This document shows, piece by piece, positions 31,745-42,510 of a stretch of DNA of 64,000 nt. The stretch covers positions 35,353 to 99,352 of the forward strand of contig NZ_BBXF01000003.1 in assembly GCF_001570585.1 (NCBI RefSeq). The letters run 5' to 3'. This DNA comes from Herbidospora daliensis (GTDB lineage: Bacteria > Actinomycetota > Actinomycetes > Streptosporangiales > Streptosporangiaceae). The position numbers and the translations under genes are program-made. How positions within the stretch are numbered: the stretch's first letter is position 1; the number at the start of each line of letters is the position of its first letter. The notes under the pieces were generated by a model. The model worked only from the letters and a program-made list of their open reading frames with translations. It was not told where the DNA came from and searched no databases.

Positions 31745-32722
31745 CCCCTCGCCTCGATCCCGAGCCCGTCGCAGGGGGTCTGGTACCTCGGACCCCTTCC
31801 CATCCGGGCCTATGCGCTCTGCATCGTGCTGGGCGTCGTCTTCGCCGTCTGGCTCGGCGAGCGCCGCTGGCGCGCCCGTGGCGGCCTGCCCGGCACGATC
31901 ACCGACCTGGCCGTCTGGGCGGTCCCGTTCGGACTGGTCGGCGGCCGGCTCTACCACGTCATCACCGACAACCAGCTCTACTTCGGAGCTGACGCGGAGA
32001 ACGAGTGGTACCACATCTTCTTCATCTGGAAGGGCGGCCTCGGCATCTGGGGGGCGGTCGCGCTCGGCGCGGTCGGCGTCTGGATCGCCTGCCGCCGGCG
32101 CGGCATCTCGTTGTCGGCCGTCGCCGACGTGGTGGCGCCCGGCATCCTGATCGCCCAGGGCATCGGCCGATGGGGCAACTACTTCAACCAGGAGCTCTTC
32201 GGCGGTCCGTGTGACTACGCCTGGTGCCTGGAGATCGAGCCCGGCCGCCCCGGCACCGTGCCCGGCGCGCTGACCTACCACCCGGCGTTCCTCTACGAGT
32301 TCGTCTGGACCCTCGTGGTGGCGGGCCTGCTGCTCCTCGCCGACCGGCGCTTCTCCTTCCGCCACGGCCGCCTGTTCGCCCTCTACATCATGGGCTACAC
32401 GCTCGGCCGCTTCTTCATCGAGGGCCTGCGGGTCGACCCGGCCCACGAGATCCTCGGCATGCGCCTCAACCAGTGGACCTCCATCGTCCTGTTCCTCGCG
32501 GCGCTGGCCTACTTCTGGGTGACCAGGAACAAGACCACCGAAGAGGTCATCGTGCCGGCCGGCGAGCAGCCGCCGGTGGCCGAGGGCGAGGAGGCCGACC
32601 CGGCCCACCTCCACGACCAGGCCGACGACCACGAGACCGACCCGCCGGGAAAAGCCCCGGCTGACGCCGAGCCCGTGAGCGAGACCGAGACAGAGAAGGC
32701 CGAGGAGGCCGGTCAGCGATGA
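31742..32722 (+). CDS. lgt: Prolipoprotein diacylglyceryl transferase
   Basis: A 326-residue integral membrane enzyme that attaches diacylglycerol from phosphatidylglycerol to the lipobox Cys. Family motifs are GPLPIRAYALCIVLGV near the N-terminus, VGGRLYHVITD, the Lgt signature GIGRWGNYFNQELFGGP and YHPAFLYEFVWTL. The last ~65 residues form an acidic, Pro/Glu/Asp-rich cytoplasmic tail (GEEADPAHLHDQADDHETDP), frequent in actinobacterial Lgt and dispensable for the core fold. It overlaps the next gene (ATGA). Several predicted lipoproteins occur in this window. Confidence 0.96.
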   Translation: MPLASIPSPSQGVWYLGPLPIRAYALCIVLGVVFAVWLGERRWRARGGLPGTITDLAVWAVPFGLVGGRLYHVITDNQLYFGADAENEWYHIFFIWKGGLGIWGAVALGAVGVWIACRRRGISLSAVADVVAPGILIAQGIGRWGNYFNQELFGGPCDYAWCLEIEPGRPGTVPGALTYHPAFLYEFVWTLVVAGLLLLADRRFSFRHGRLFALYIMGYTLGRFFIEGLRVDPAHEILGMRLNQWTSIVLFLAALAYFWVTRNKTTEEVIVPAGEQPPVAEGEEADPAHLHDQADDHETDPPGKAPADAEPVSETETEKAEEAGQR

Positions 32723-33435
32723 CCGGCGTCGCCGGTCCCGAACTGCCCTCCCACCACAGCCACCGCGACGTCCAGGGTGGCTGGCTGCGCCCGGCGGTGT
32801 TCGGTGCGATGGACGGCCTGGTGTCGAACTTCGCGCTCATCGCCGGCGTGGCCGGCGGCACGGCCAACACCCGCGTGATCGCCCTCGCGGGCGTCGCGGG
32901 CCTGGCCGCCGGGGCGTTCTCGATGGCCGGCGGAGAGTACGTCTCGGTGGCGAGCCAGCGTGAGCTGGCCGAGGCCGAGATCGCGGTCGAACGCCGCGAG
33001 ATGGCCGTCCATCCCGAAGAGGAGGAGGCCGAGCTGGCCGCCCTCTACGAGCGGCGCGGCGTCGACCCCGCACTGGCCGCCGAGGTGGCCCGGCAGATCT
33101 CCCGCAACCCCGAACAGGCCCTGGAAGTGCACACCCTCAACGAGCTGGGCGTGAAGCCCGACGACCTGCCGTCGCCGGTGACCGCCGCGCTGTCGTCGTT
33201 CCTGTCGTTCGCCGTCGGCGCCGTGATCCCGCTGGTGCCCTACCTGGCCGGGGTGACCCACCTCTGGTTGTCGGCGGCCCTGTCGATGGCCGCCCTCTTC
33301 GGGGCGGGCGCGCTGGTGGCCCGGGTGACCGCCCGCAAGTGGTGGTTCACCGGCCTGCGCCAGCTCCTGGTCGGCGGGATCGCCGCCGCGCTGACGTGGG
33401 GGCTGGGGTCGCTGATCGGGGCGAGCGGCCTGTGA
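32719..33435 (+). CDS. VIT1/CCC1 family transporter
   Basis: A 238-residue membrane protein. The family signature is RPAVFGAMDGLVSNFALIAG, followed by GLAAGAFSMAGGEYVSVASQ and a charged cytoplasmic Glu-rich region RELAEAEIAVERREMAVHPE with EEEEAEL, then DLPSPVTAALSSFLSFAVGA and a final hairpin. Eukaryotic VIT1/CCC1 move Fe(II) or Mn(II) against protons, using the Glu-rich domain to bind metal. In bacteria the substrate is usually inferred to be iron or manganese. It overlaps lgt (ATGA) and the next gene (GTGA). Confidence 0.92.
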   Translation: MTGVAGPELPSHHSHRDVQGGWLRPAVFGAMDGLVSNFALIAGVAGGTANTRVIALAGVAGLAAGAFSMAGGEYVSVASQRELAEAEIAVERREMAVHPEEEEAELAALYERRGVDPALAAEVARQISRNPEQALEVHTLNELGVKPDDLPSPVTAALSSFLSFAVGAVIPLVPYLAGVTHLWLSAALSMAALFGAGALVARVTARKWWFTGLRQLLVGGIAAALTWGLGSLIGASGL

Positions 33436-34238
33436 CCCCCGCCAAGTCCTCCCGCGTGAAACGCCGCCCGGCGCCCGACGAGACCTGGGGCAGCGTCAAG
33501 CTGGCCGAATGGGGGCTCACCGGCGGCCAGCAGAAGGTCCTGGCGGTGCTGGCCACCGTCGTCGGCATCCTGCTCATGGCGTTCGTGCTGGTCTTCGTGG
33601 TCGAGGCGTTCGACGACGACCCGACGCCCGAGCAGCTGTCGGGCTCGCCGCTGGGCCAGGCCCGGCCGGCGGCCTACCGGGCGTGGCCGTCGCTGAAGCA
33701 GTTCGCGCCGATCGCCGATCGCGCCGCCGACGCCAAGCCGCTGACCGTCGAAGAGGTCTTCACCACCAAGACGCTGAAGGCCGGCAAGATCACCCTGAAG
33801 CTGGGGGAGCGCCGCCTCGACGCCGACTGCGCCGCCACCGTCTGGGGCGAGTCGATGACCGAGGCCCTGGCCTCGGCCGGCTGCACCCAGGCCGCCCGCG
33901 CCCAGTTCACCAGCTCCGACGGCCGCTACGTCGCCCAGTACGCCCTGTTCAACCTGGCGTCGGCGGCGGCCTCCGACGAGCTGGTCCAGCAGATCGCCAG
34001 CCTCTACCGGGGCGGCTGGTTGCTGCCGCTGCCCTCGGCCCAGCCCGCGCTGACCGGCTTCACCGAGTCGAGCGGCCACGCGATGGGCCACTACCTGGGC
34101 CTGGTCTGGATCGGCCGGGCCGACGGCGAACGCCCCGACGACACCGACGACATGGTGACCCTCGGCCTCGCGGTCCGCGAGGCGGAGAAGGTCGTCTACC
34201 GGCGGGTGGTCGCGGTGACCGGGGTGCCCGCCGGCTGA
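33432..34238 (+). CDS. Membrane-anchored protein, paralogue of the following lipoprotein
   Basis: A 268-residue protein. A basic cytoplasmic N-terminus (KSSRVKRRPAPDE) and one transmembrane helix (VLAVLATVVGILLMAFVLVF, about 36-60) precede an extracytoplasmic domain with no enzyme motif. Two cysteines lie in DADCAATVWGESM and ASAGCTQAARAQF. Several patches recur in the lipoprotein at 34342: PLTxxEVF, DCAA, GC-Q--R--F, VAQ-A-FNL and A-GH. GTG 33432 overlaps the VIT1-like stop. It is likely cotranscribed with the transporter. Function is unknown. Confidence 0.8.
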   Translation: MTPAKSSRVKRRPAPDETWGSVKLAEWGLTGGQQKVLAVLATVVGILLMAFVLVFVVEAFDDDPTPEQLSGSPLGQARPAAYRAWPSLKQFAPIADRAADAKPLTVEEVFTTKTLKAGKITLKLGERRLDADCAATVWGESMTEALASAGCTQAARAQFTSSDGRYVAQYALFNLASAAASDELVQQIASLYRGGWLLPLPSAQPALTGFTESSGHAMGHYLGLVWIGRADGERPDDTDDMVTLGLAVREAEKVVYRRVVAVTGVPAG

Positions 34239-34341
34239 GCACCGAAAGGCACCGCCCGCCCACGCTCGGTGTCCGCCTTTCGAGATGTGCGCCCGCCCGT
34301 GCCCCGTTCCCCGTCATGATGGTGCGGTGAGGGTGGGACTG

Positions 34342-34896
34342 ATGATGCGGGTGATGACCCTGCCGGTGCTCGCGGCGGCACTGGCCGGGTGCGCCGGCGC
34401 CGACGGCGTCGACCGGCCCGGCACCGTCCGGGCCGAGATCAGCTCGGCGATCTACGCGCCGATCGCGCAGCAGAAGGTCGACGCCGCGCCGCTGACCGAG
34501 CAGGAGGTCTTCCCGGCCCCGGCGCTCGGCGTCATGAAGAAGGAGTCGGTCACCCTGACCGCCGACTGCGCGGCGGCCGTGGGCGCCGACGTCGACGGGT
34601 GCTCCCAGGTGGTGCGGGGCCTGTTCCGTGGGCCCGAGCTGGTCGGGCAGGTGGCGGTGTTCAACCTGGGCGACGTCGCCCAGGCCGACGCGCTGGTGCA
34701 CCGGTTCAAGGAGGAGCTGTTCCTGACGCCGCTGGCCTCGGAGCGGGCCGGCACGGCGATGGTCAGGGCGATGGGGCACTTCGTGTCGGTCAGCTGGGTG
34801 TCGGCCGAGGGCGACGCCCGGCCCGACCTGGCCGAGCCGCTGGCCGCCCTCGACCTGACCTCACGCTTCGTCCAGGCCCGCATCCTCGCGTTGTGA
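34342..34896 (+). CDS. Predicted lipoprotein, paralogue of the preceding protein
   Basis: A 184-residue protein from ATG 34342 with GAGGG about 9 nt upstream. The signal peptide MMRVMTLPVLAAALAGC carries a good lipobox (LAGC), so it is probably lipidated by Lgt. The mature part contains APLTEQEVFPAP, LTADCAAAVGADVDGCSQVV, VAVFNLGDVAQADALV and RAMGHFVSVSWVSAEGDARP, matching the domain of the gene at 33432 in order. An upstream in-frame GTG at 34327 is the alternative start. Its last 36 bp overlap the convergent polyamine-synthase-like gene. Confidence 0.82.
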   Translation: MMRVMTLPVLAAALAGCAGADGVDRPGTVRAEISSAIYAPIAQQKVDAAPLTEQEVFPAPALGVMKKESVTLTADCAAAVGADVDGCSQVVRGLFRGPELVGQVAVFNLGDVAQADALVHRFKEELFLTPLASERAGTAMVRAMGHFVSVSWVSAEGDARPDLAEPLAALDLTSRFVQARILAL

Positions 34897-36291
34897 GGCC
34901 GCGACCGCCTCGGCCAGGCCGGTCAGGCGGTGGAGCGGCAGTTCGAGCGCGGTCGCGCCGGCCCAGGCCGGGATGCGCGCCCTGGCCTGGTTCTTGGTCA
35001 GGCCGAGCTCGGCGACCAGGCCCTCGCGCCAGGTGTTGGCGACCTTGCCGTGGCTGTTGGCGAGGATTCTGCTGGTGATGGCGTCGGGGGCGGGCGGGAG
35101 CCGTACCGGAGAGGTGGTGCCGAAGACGCGGACCTCGGCGTCGCGGGCGGCGAGCACCAGGCGCGGGAGCGCGGCGTCGAGGCCGGGGGCGTGTACGGCC
35201 ACCCGGGAGACCTGGGCGGCGTAGGGCTTGGCGAGCCAGGTCGAGAGGCGGACGCGGGGCACGCCCGGCAGCAGGTCGCGCGGCCAGTCGCCCACGAGCA
35301 GGTCGGGGGCGTAGTCGCCGAGGTCGGGGGGCGCGGCCTTGGCCGATTCGACCGCCTGCGGGCCCTGGGTGTAGATCGCGGTGGCCAGCCGGTCGACGCG
35401 GGAGGCGACGGCGGGCCAGCTCTTGGTGGTGGGGCGCAGGACGTAGAGGTCGGCGGCGCTGCCGATCGCCTCGGCGCCGTCGTAGCGGTTGAAATCGGGG
35501 TAGATCGCCTCGTTGAGCAGCTGGAGGTCGGCCAGGGCGTGCTGGACCTTCAGGGCCAGCATGGGGGTGCGCTCGGACGCGCCGTAGGCGAGCAGGACGC
35601 GGCCCTCGTCGCGGTCGCGCAGGCCCTCCAGCCCCCGGGCGACGAAGAGGCCGACGCCGTCGGGGGTGTAGGGCGGGTCGGTGATCGCCAGGTCGCCCCA
35701 GCCCCGGGCCGACGGGGGCAGGCCGAGCCGGAGGTCGGCCCAGCGGGTGGTCACCCCGAGATTTTGCTCGTCGATGTACGCCAGGATCCGGTCGTCGATG
35801 TCGACGACCATGACCTCGGCCTCGGGATGGATGAGACGGACGGCCAGCGACGTGAGGTCGTGGTCGCCCACGCAGAGCAGCCGCGAACCGGGCAGCCAGA
35901 ACCGCGCGCCGAGCAGCAGAGCCCGTCTGACCACGGTCTCCGGGGTGGCCGACACGTGGTCGAGGGCCGACCGTCCGCGGGGCGCCTTGGCGATGAGCCC
36001 GGCCATCCGCTCGACCACCGATTCGTCCACCAGGTGAGACACCGGGTCCGAAATAGAGGACGATATCGAAATGTTGTAGAGTTTGACCTGTTCAGTTGGG
36101 ATTCGGACGTGCTGGTCGCGATGCTCAAGGGGGAGCACGCGCATGAGCGCCTCGATCGTCCTGCGGGACGTCGCCGTCTCCCTGACCACATCGGCGAGCG
36201 TCCACCAGCGTCCGTCCGACAGGAGAGAGACAGCCTTTCGCAACCGCCGTCCGTCCACACCGGCACGCGCGTAGAGCTCGTCGATCGACAT
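34861..36291 (-). CDS. Branched-chain polyamine synthase-like (BpsA-type) aminopropyltransferase
   Basis: A 476-residue protein. An N-terminal winged-helix-like region (about 5-65, YARAGVDGRRLRKAVSLLSD, TSRRTIEALMRV) is followed by a class-I methyltransferase-like fold. Key motifs are LLCVGDHDLTSLAVRLI, VMVVDIDDRILAYID and AITDPPYTPDGVGLFVARG. The GDHD and DPPYT motifs match bis(aminopropyl)spermidine synthase (BpsA), which makes N4-branched polyamines in thermophilic archaea and bacteria. Whether this mesophile-type homologue makes branched polyamines is unknown. The last ~150 residues differ from archaeal BpsA. ATG 36291 lies 7 nt from a TAAGGT hexamer. Confidence 0.82.
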   Translation of the reverse strand: MSIDELYARAGVDGRRLRKAVSLLSDGRWWTLADVVRETATSRRTIEALMRVLPLEHRDQHVRIPTEQVKLYNISISSSISDPVSHLVDESVVERMAGLIAKAPRGRSALDHVSATPETVVRRALLLGARFWLPGSRLLCVGDHDLTSLAVRLIHPEAEVMVVDIDDRILAYIDEQNLGVTTRWADLRLGLPPSARGWGDLAITDPPYTPDGVGLFVARGLEGLRDRDEGRVLLAYGASERTPMLALKVQHALADLQLLNEAIYPDFNRYDGAEAIGSAADLYVLRPTTKSWPAVASRVDRLATAIYTQGPQAVESAKAAPPDLGDYAPDLLVGDWPRDLLPGVPRVRLSTWLAKPYAAQVSRVAVHAPGLDAALPRLVLAARDAEVRVFGTTSPVRLPPAPDAITSRILANSHGKVANTWREGLVAELGLTKNQARARIPAWAGATALELPLHRLTGLAEAVAASQREDAGLDEA

Positions 36292-36304
36292 ACGCGAAAC
36301 CTTA
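36289..36304 (-). promoter_or_regulatory. Leaderless promoter of the BpsA-like gene
   Basis: TAAGGT (reverse strand, 36304-36299), 7 nt, then ATG 36291. The region 36305-36420 between this and gltB also holds the gltB promoter; TAACCT at 36340 is a candidate -10. Confidence 0.45.
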
Positions 36305-36420
36305 GTGGGCCCGGCAGGTGCCATCCGGAAACGGTGGGGTAACCTCTACTCACTACAACTGCAGCAGGGCCAGCGTCGTCCCTCTGTCACCACGCAGAAG
36401 ATGACGACGGGAGTGATTTC

Positions 36421-39400
36421 ATGCCTGCTGCCCGCCATGGCCGTCCTGGGGACCTTCCCGAGCCTCAGGGCCTTTACGACCCCTCGTACGAGCATGACGC
36501 CTGTGGTGTCGCCATGGTGGCCGACGTCCACGGCCGCCGTAGCTACGACATCGTCGAGAAGGCTCTGACCGCGCTCATCAACCTCGATCACCGGGGTGCT
36601 CGGGGGAGCGAACCGGACACCGGTGACGGCGCCGGCATCCTGACCCAGATCCCGGACGCCTTCTTCCGCGCGGTCGTGCCCTTCGACCTCCCGGAGGCCG
36701 GGAAGTACGCCGCCGGCATCGCCTTCCTGCCCATCGACGCGCAGGCCAGGGCGACCGCACTGCGGATGATCGACGAGATCGCGACCGAGGAGAACGTCAA
36801 GGTCCTCGGCTGGCGCGACGTGCCCGTCGACACGCGGCACGCCGGGCCCACCGCCCGCGCCGTGATGCCCCACTTCATGCAGCTGTTCGTGAGCTCCGGC
36901 GACCTGTCGGGCATCGACCTCGACCGGGCCGCCTTCGCCTTCCGCAAGCGGGCCGAGCACGAGGCCGACGTCTACTTCGCCTCGCTCTCCAGCCGGACCA
37001 CGGTCTACAAGGGCATGCTCACCCCGCAGCAGGTCGAGCCGTTCTTCCCCGACCTGTCGGACGAGCGCTACGTCACCGCCATCGCGCTGGTGCACTCGCG
37101 CTTCTCCACCAACACCTTCCCGTCGTGGCCGCTGTCGCACCCCTACCGCTACGTGGCCCACAACGGCGAGATCAACACCGTCAAGGGCAACCGCAACTGG
37201 ATGCGCGCCCGCGAGACGATGCTGGAGACCGGCCTCATCCCGGGCGACCTCGAGCGGCTGTTCCCCATCTGCGACCCCGACGGCTCCGACACCGCCTCGT
37301 TCGACGAGACGCTGGAGCTGCTGCACCTCGGCGGGCGCTCGCTGCCCCACGCGGTGCTGATGATGATCCCGGAGGCGTGGGAGAACCACACGGAGATGGA
37401 CCCGGCCCGCCGGGCCTTCTACGAGTTCCACTCCACGCTGATGGAGGCCTGGGACGGCCCCGCGTCGATCTCCTTCTCCGACGGCACCGTCGTCGGCGCT
37501 GTGCTCGACCGCAACGGCCTGCGTCCCGGCCGGTTCTACGTCACCGACGACGGCCTGGTCATCCTGGGCTCCGAGGCGGGCGTGCTGTCCGACATCCCGC
37601 AGGAGAAGATCGTCCGCAAGGGCCGTCTCCAGCCGGGCAAGATGTTCCTGGTCGACACCGCGCGCGGCCGCATCATCGAGGACGACGAGATCAAGGCCGA
37701 GCTGGCCGCCGCCGAGCCCTACGAGGAGTGGCTGCACGCCGGCCTGGTGCGGTTCGAGGAACTGCCCGAGCGCGATCACGAGCACCCCACCCACGAGGCC
37801 CTCGTCAAGCGCCAGCAGACCTTCGGCTACACCGAGGAAGAGCTGCGCATCATCCTCACCCCGATGGCCACGACCGGCGCCGAGCCGATCGGCTCGATGG
37901 GCACCGACAGCCCGGTCGCCGCGCTGAGCGACAAGCCGCGCCTGCTGTTCGACTACTTCAGCCAGCTGTTCGCGCAGGTCACCAACCCGCCGCTGGACGC
38001 CATCCGCGAGGAGCTCGTCACCTCGCTGCAGTCGACCATCGGCCCCGAGCACAACCTGCTCGAACCGGGCGCGGCCTCCTGCCGCCGCCTGGTGCTGCCC
38101 TACCCGGTGATCGACAACGACGAGCTCGCCAAGATCGTCCACATCAACGACGAGGGCGCGCTGCCCGGGTTCCAGCCCCACGTCGTCTCCGGCCTCTTCC
38201 ACGTGGGCGGGGGCGGCGACGCGCTGACCCGCCGCCTGGCGGAGATCCGCGAGGAGGTCTCGCAGGCGATCGCCGACGGCGCGCGCATCATCGTGCTGTC
38301 CGACCGCGGGTCGAACGCCGAGAAGGCGCCGATCCCGTCGCTGCTGCTCACCGGCGCGGTGCACCACCACCTGATCCGGGAGAAGTCCCGCACCCGGGTG
38401 GGCCTGGTCATCGAGACCGGCGAGGCGCGCGAGTGCCACCACATGGCCCTGCTCATCGGCTACGGCGCCAGCGCGATCAACCCCTACCTGGCGATCGAGA
38501 CCGTCGAGGAGCTGTTCCCCGGCAACCCCAAGGCCGTCAGGAACCTCATCAAGGCGTACGGCAAGGGCGTCCTCAAGGTCATGTCCAAGATGGGCGTGTC
38601 CACGGTGGCGTCGTACACGGGCGCCCAGATCTTCGAGGCCCTGGGCCTCGGGGCCGAGGTCATCGCCGAGTGCTTCACCGGCACCACCTCGCGGCTCGGC
38701 GGCGTCGGCTTCGACGTGCTGGCCAAGGAGGCGCTGCAGCGGCACACCCGGGCCTACCCGAGGGCCGAGAACGCCCACCGGCGGCTGGAGGTCGGCGGTG
38801 AATACCAGTGGCGGCGCGAAGGCGAGCCCCACCTGTTCAACCCGACGACCGTCTTCAAGCTCCAGCACGCCACCCGCACGCGGCGTTACGAGATCTTCAA
38901 GGAGTACACCGACCTGATCGACGGTCAGGCCGAGACCCTGATGACGCTGCGCGGCCTGTTCAAGCTGCGCCCGGCGGCCGGCGGCCCGATCTCGATCGAC
39001 GAGGTCGAGCCGGTCTCCGAGATCGTCCGGCGGTTCTCCACCGGCGCGATGTCCTACGGCTCCATCTCGATGGAGGCCCACGAGACGCTCGCCATCGCCA
39101 TGAACCGGCTCGGCGCCAAGTCGAACACCGGTGAGGGCGGCGAGGACCCCGAGCGCCTCTACGACCCGGCCCGCCGTTCGGCGATCAAGCAGGTGGCCTC
39201 CGGCCGCTTCGGCGTGACCTCCGAATACCTGGTCAACGCCGACGACGTGCAGATCAAGATGGCCCAGGGCGCCAAGCCCGGCGAGGGCGGCCAGCTGCCC
39301 GGCCACAAGGTCTACCCGTGGATCGCCAAGACCCGGCACTCCACGCCGGGCGTCGGCCTGATCTCGCCGCCGCCGCACCACGACATCTACTCGATCGAGG

Positions 39401-40920
39401 ACCTGGCGCAGCTCATCCACGACCTGAAGAACGCCAACCCGCAGGCCCGCATCCACGTGAAGCTGGTCTCCGAGGTCGGCGTCGGCACGGTCGCGGCGGG
39501 CGTGTCCAAGGCCCACGCCGACGTCGTGCTGATCTCCGGTCACGACGGCGGCACCGGCGCCTCGCCGCTGACGTCGCTGAAGCACGCGGGCACCCCGTGG
39601 GAGCTGGGCCTCGCCGAGACCCAGCAGACCCTGCTGCTCAACGGGCTGCGCGACCGGATCGTGGTGCAGGCCGACGGCCAGCTCAAGACCGGCCGCGACG
39701 TCATCATCGCCGCCCTGCTCGGCGCCGAGGAGTACGGCTTCGCCACCGCGCCCCTCGTCGTGAGCGGCTGCGTCATGATGCGCGTCTGCCACCTCGACAC
39801 CTGCCCGGTGGGCGTGGCGACCCAGAACCCCGAGCTGCGCAAGCGCTTCACCGGCAAGCCGGAGTTCGTGGTCAACTACTTCGAGTTCATCGCCGAGGAG
39901 GTCCGGGAGTACCTGGCCGAGCTGGGCTACCGCTCGCTCGACGAGGTCATCGGGCGCAGCGACCTGCTCGACACCGAGGCCGCCGTGAACCACTGGAAGG
40001 CGCAGGGCCTCGACCTGTCGCCGGTCCTCTACCAGCCGGAGCTGCCGCAGGGCACCCCGCGCAAGCAGGTCGTCGCGCAGGACCACGGCCTGGCCGAGGC
40101 GCTCGACAACACGCTGATCCAGCTGGCCGAGGGCGCGATCGAGTTCGGCCAGCAGGTCACGCTGGAGCTGCCGATCCGCAACGTCAACCGGACCGTCGGC
40201 ACCATGCTCGGCCACCACGTCACCAAGAAGTGGGGCGGCGCGGGCCTGCCGGAGAACACGATCGACGTGAGCTTCACCGGCTCGGCCGGCAACTCCTTCG
40301 GCGCGTTCGTGCCGAAGGGCATCACGCTGCGGCTGACCGGCGACGCCAACGACTACGTCGGCAAGGGCCTGTCGGGCGGCCGGATCACGGTCACCCCGCC
40401 GAGCGACCTGCTCGACGGCCAGATCATCGCCGGCAACGTCGGCCTCTACGGCGCGACCTCCGGCGAGGCGTTCATCCGGGGTGTGGTGGGCGAGCGGTTC
40501 TGCGTCCGCAACTCCGGCGCCACGGCCGTCGTCGAGGGCGTGGGCGACCACGGGTGCGAGTACATGACCGGCGGCCGGGCCGTCGTCCTCGGGCCGACCG
40601 GGCGCAACTTCGCGGCCGGCATGTCCGGCGGCGTGGCCTACGTGCTGGACCTGAAGCCCGAGCGGGTCAACCGCGAGATGGTCGAGCTGGAGGCCCTCAC
40701 CGACGAGGACTCCGAGATCCTGCGCGAGCTGGTCGACAAGCACCTGGCCGAGACCGGTTCGCCGGTCGCCAAGGCGCTGCTCGCCGACTGGGAATCCGCT
40801 CGGGAACGGTTCGGCAAGATCATGCCGATCGACTACAAGCGGGTGCTCACCGCCAGGGCCACGGCCGAGGCCGAGGGCCGCGACATCGACGAGGCCATCA
40901 TGGCCGCGGTTCACGGATAA
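36421..40920 (+). CDS. gltB: Glutamate synthase (NADPH) large subunit
   Basis: A 1499-residue GOGAT alpha subunit that makes two glutamates from glutamine and 2-oxoglutarate. The N-terminal nucleophile is Cys28 in [13 protein letters not shown], so a 27-residue propeptide is removed. The Ntn amidotransferase domain (28-~430) contains [20 protein letters not shown] and [14 protein letters not shown]. The FMN/3Fe-4S synthase domain has [20 protein letters not shown] and the cluster cysteines in [20 protein letters not shown]. The C-terminal beta-helix domain contains [25 protein letters not shown] lies 7 nt before ATG 36421. gltD follows 12 bp later. Confidence 0.98.
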   Translation: MPAARHGRPGDLPEPQGLYDPSYEHDACGVAMVADVHGRRSYDIVEKALTALINLDHRGARGSEPDTGDGAGILTQIPDAFFRAVVPFDLPEAGKYAAGIAFLPIDAQARATALRMIDEIATEENVKVLGWRDVPVDTRHAGPTARAVMPHFMQLFVSSGDLSGIDLDRAAFAFRKRAEHEADVYFASLSSRTTVYKGMLTPQQVEPFFPDLSDERYVTAIALVHSRFSTNTFPSWPLSHPYRYVAHNGEINTVKGNRNWMRARETMLETGLIPGDLERLFPICDPDGSDTASFDETLELLHLGGRSLPHAVLMMIPEAWENHTEMDPARRAFYEFHSTLMEAWDGPASISFSDGTVVGAVLDRNGLRPGRFYVTDDGLVILGSEAGVLSDIPQEKIVRKGRLQPGKMFLVDTARGRIIEDDEIKAELAAAEPYEEWLHAGLVRFEELPERDHEHPTHEALVKRQQTFGYTEEELRIILTPMATTGAEPIGSMGTDSPVAALSDKPRLLFDYFSQLFAQVTNPPLDAIREELVTSLQSTIGPEHNLLEPGAASCRRLVLPYPVIDNDELAKIVHINDEGALPGFQPHVVSGLFHVGGGGDALTRRLAEIREEVSQAIADGARIIVLSDRGSNAEKAPIPSLLLTGAVHHHLIREKSRTRVGLVIETGEARECHHMALLIGYGASAINPYLAIETVEELFPGNPKAVRNLIKAYGKGVLKVMSKMGVSTVASYTGAQIFEALGLGAEVIAECFTGTTSRLGGVGFDVLAKEALQRHTRAYPRAENAHRRLEVGGEYQWRREGEPHLFNPTTVFKLQHATRTRRYEIFKEYTDLIDGQAETLMTLRGLFKLRPAAGGPISIDEVEPVSEIVRRFSTGAMSYGSISMEAHETLAIAMNRLGAKSNTGEGGEDPERLYDPARRSAIKQVASGRFGVTSEYLVNADDVQIKMAQGAKPGEGGQLPGHKVYPWIAKTRHSTPGVGLISPPPHHDIYSIEDLAQLIHDLKNANPQARIHVKLVSEVGVGTVAAGVSKAHADVVLISGHDGGTGASPLTSLKHAGTPWELGLAETQQTLLLNGLRDRIVVQADGQLKTGRDVIIAALLGAEEYGFATAPLVVSGCVMMRVCHLDTCPVGVATQNPELRKRFTGKPEFVVNYFEFIAEEVREYLAELGYRSLDEVIGRSDLLDTEAAVNHWKAQGLDLSPVLYQPELPQGTPRKQVVAQDHGLAEALDNTLIQLAEGAIEFGQQVTLELPIRNVNRTVGTMLGHHVTKKWGGAGLPENTIDVSFTGSAGNSFGAFVPKGITLRLTGDANDYVGKGLSGGRITVTPPSDLLDGQIIAGNVGLYGATSGEAFIRGVVGERFCVRNSGATAVVEGVGDHGCEYMTGGRAVVLGPTGRNFAAGMSGGVAYVLDLKPERVNREMVELEALTDEDSEILRELVDKHLAETGSPVAKALLADWESARERFGKIMPIDYKRVLTARATAEAEGRDIDEAIMAAVHG

Positions 40921-40932
40921 GGGGGTAACGAC

Positions 40933-42399
<1,467 letters not shown>

Positions 42400-42406
42400 T
42401 ACGTCA

Positions 42407-42451
42407 AAACGGCGCCCCCTGGTATTCCCGGGGGCGCCGTTTCGTTGTTTT
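42407..42451 (+). terminator. Intrinsic terminator after gltBD
   Basis: AAACGGCGCCCCC (42407-42419) pairs perfectly with GGGGGCGCCGTTT (42430-42442) around a 10-nt loop, followed by CGTTGTTTT. It is one of the few hairpins here with a T-rich tail. Confidence 0.9.
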
Positions 42452-42510
42452 CCGTATCTTGCTCAAGGGCAATTCGGAAATATCTACTTTTGGCGGATCA
42501 AGGAGGACCG

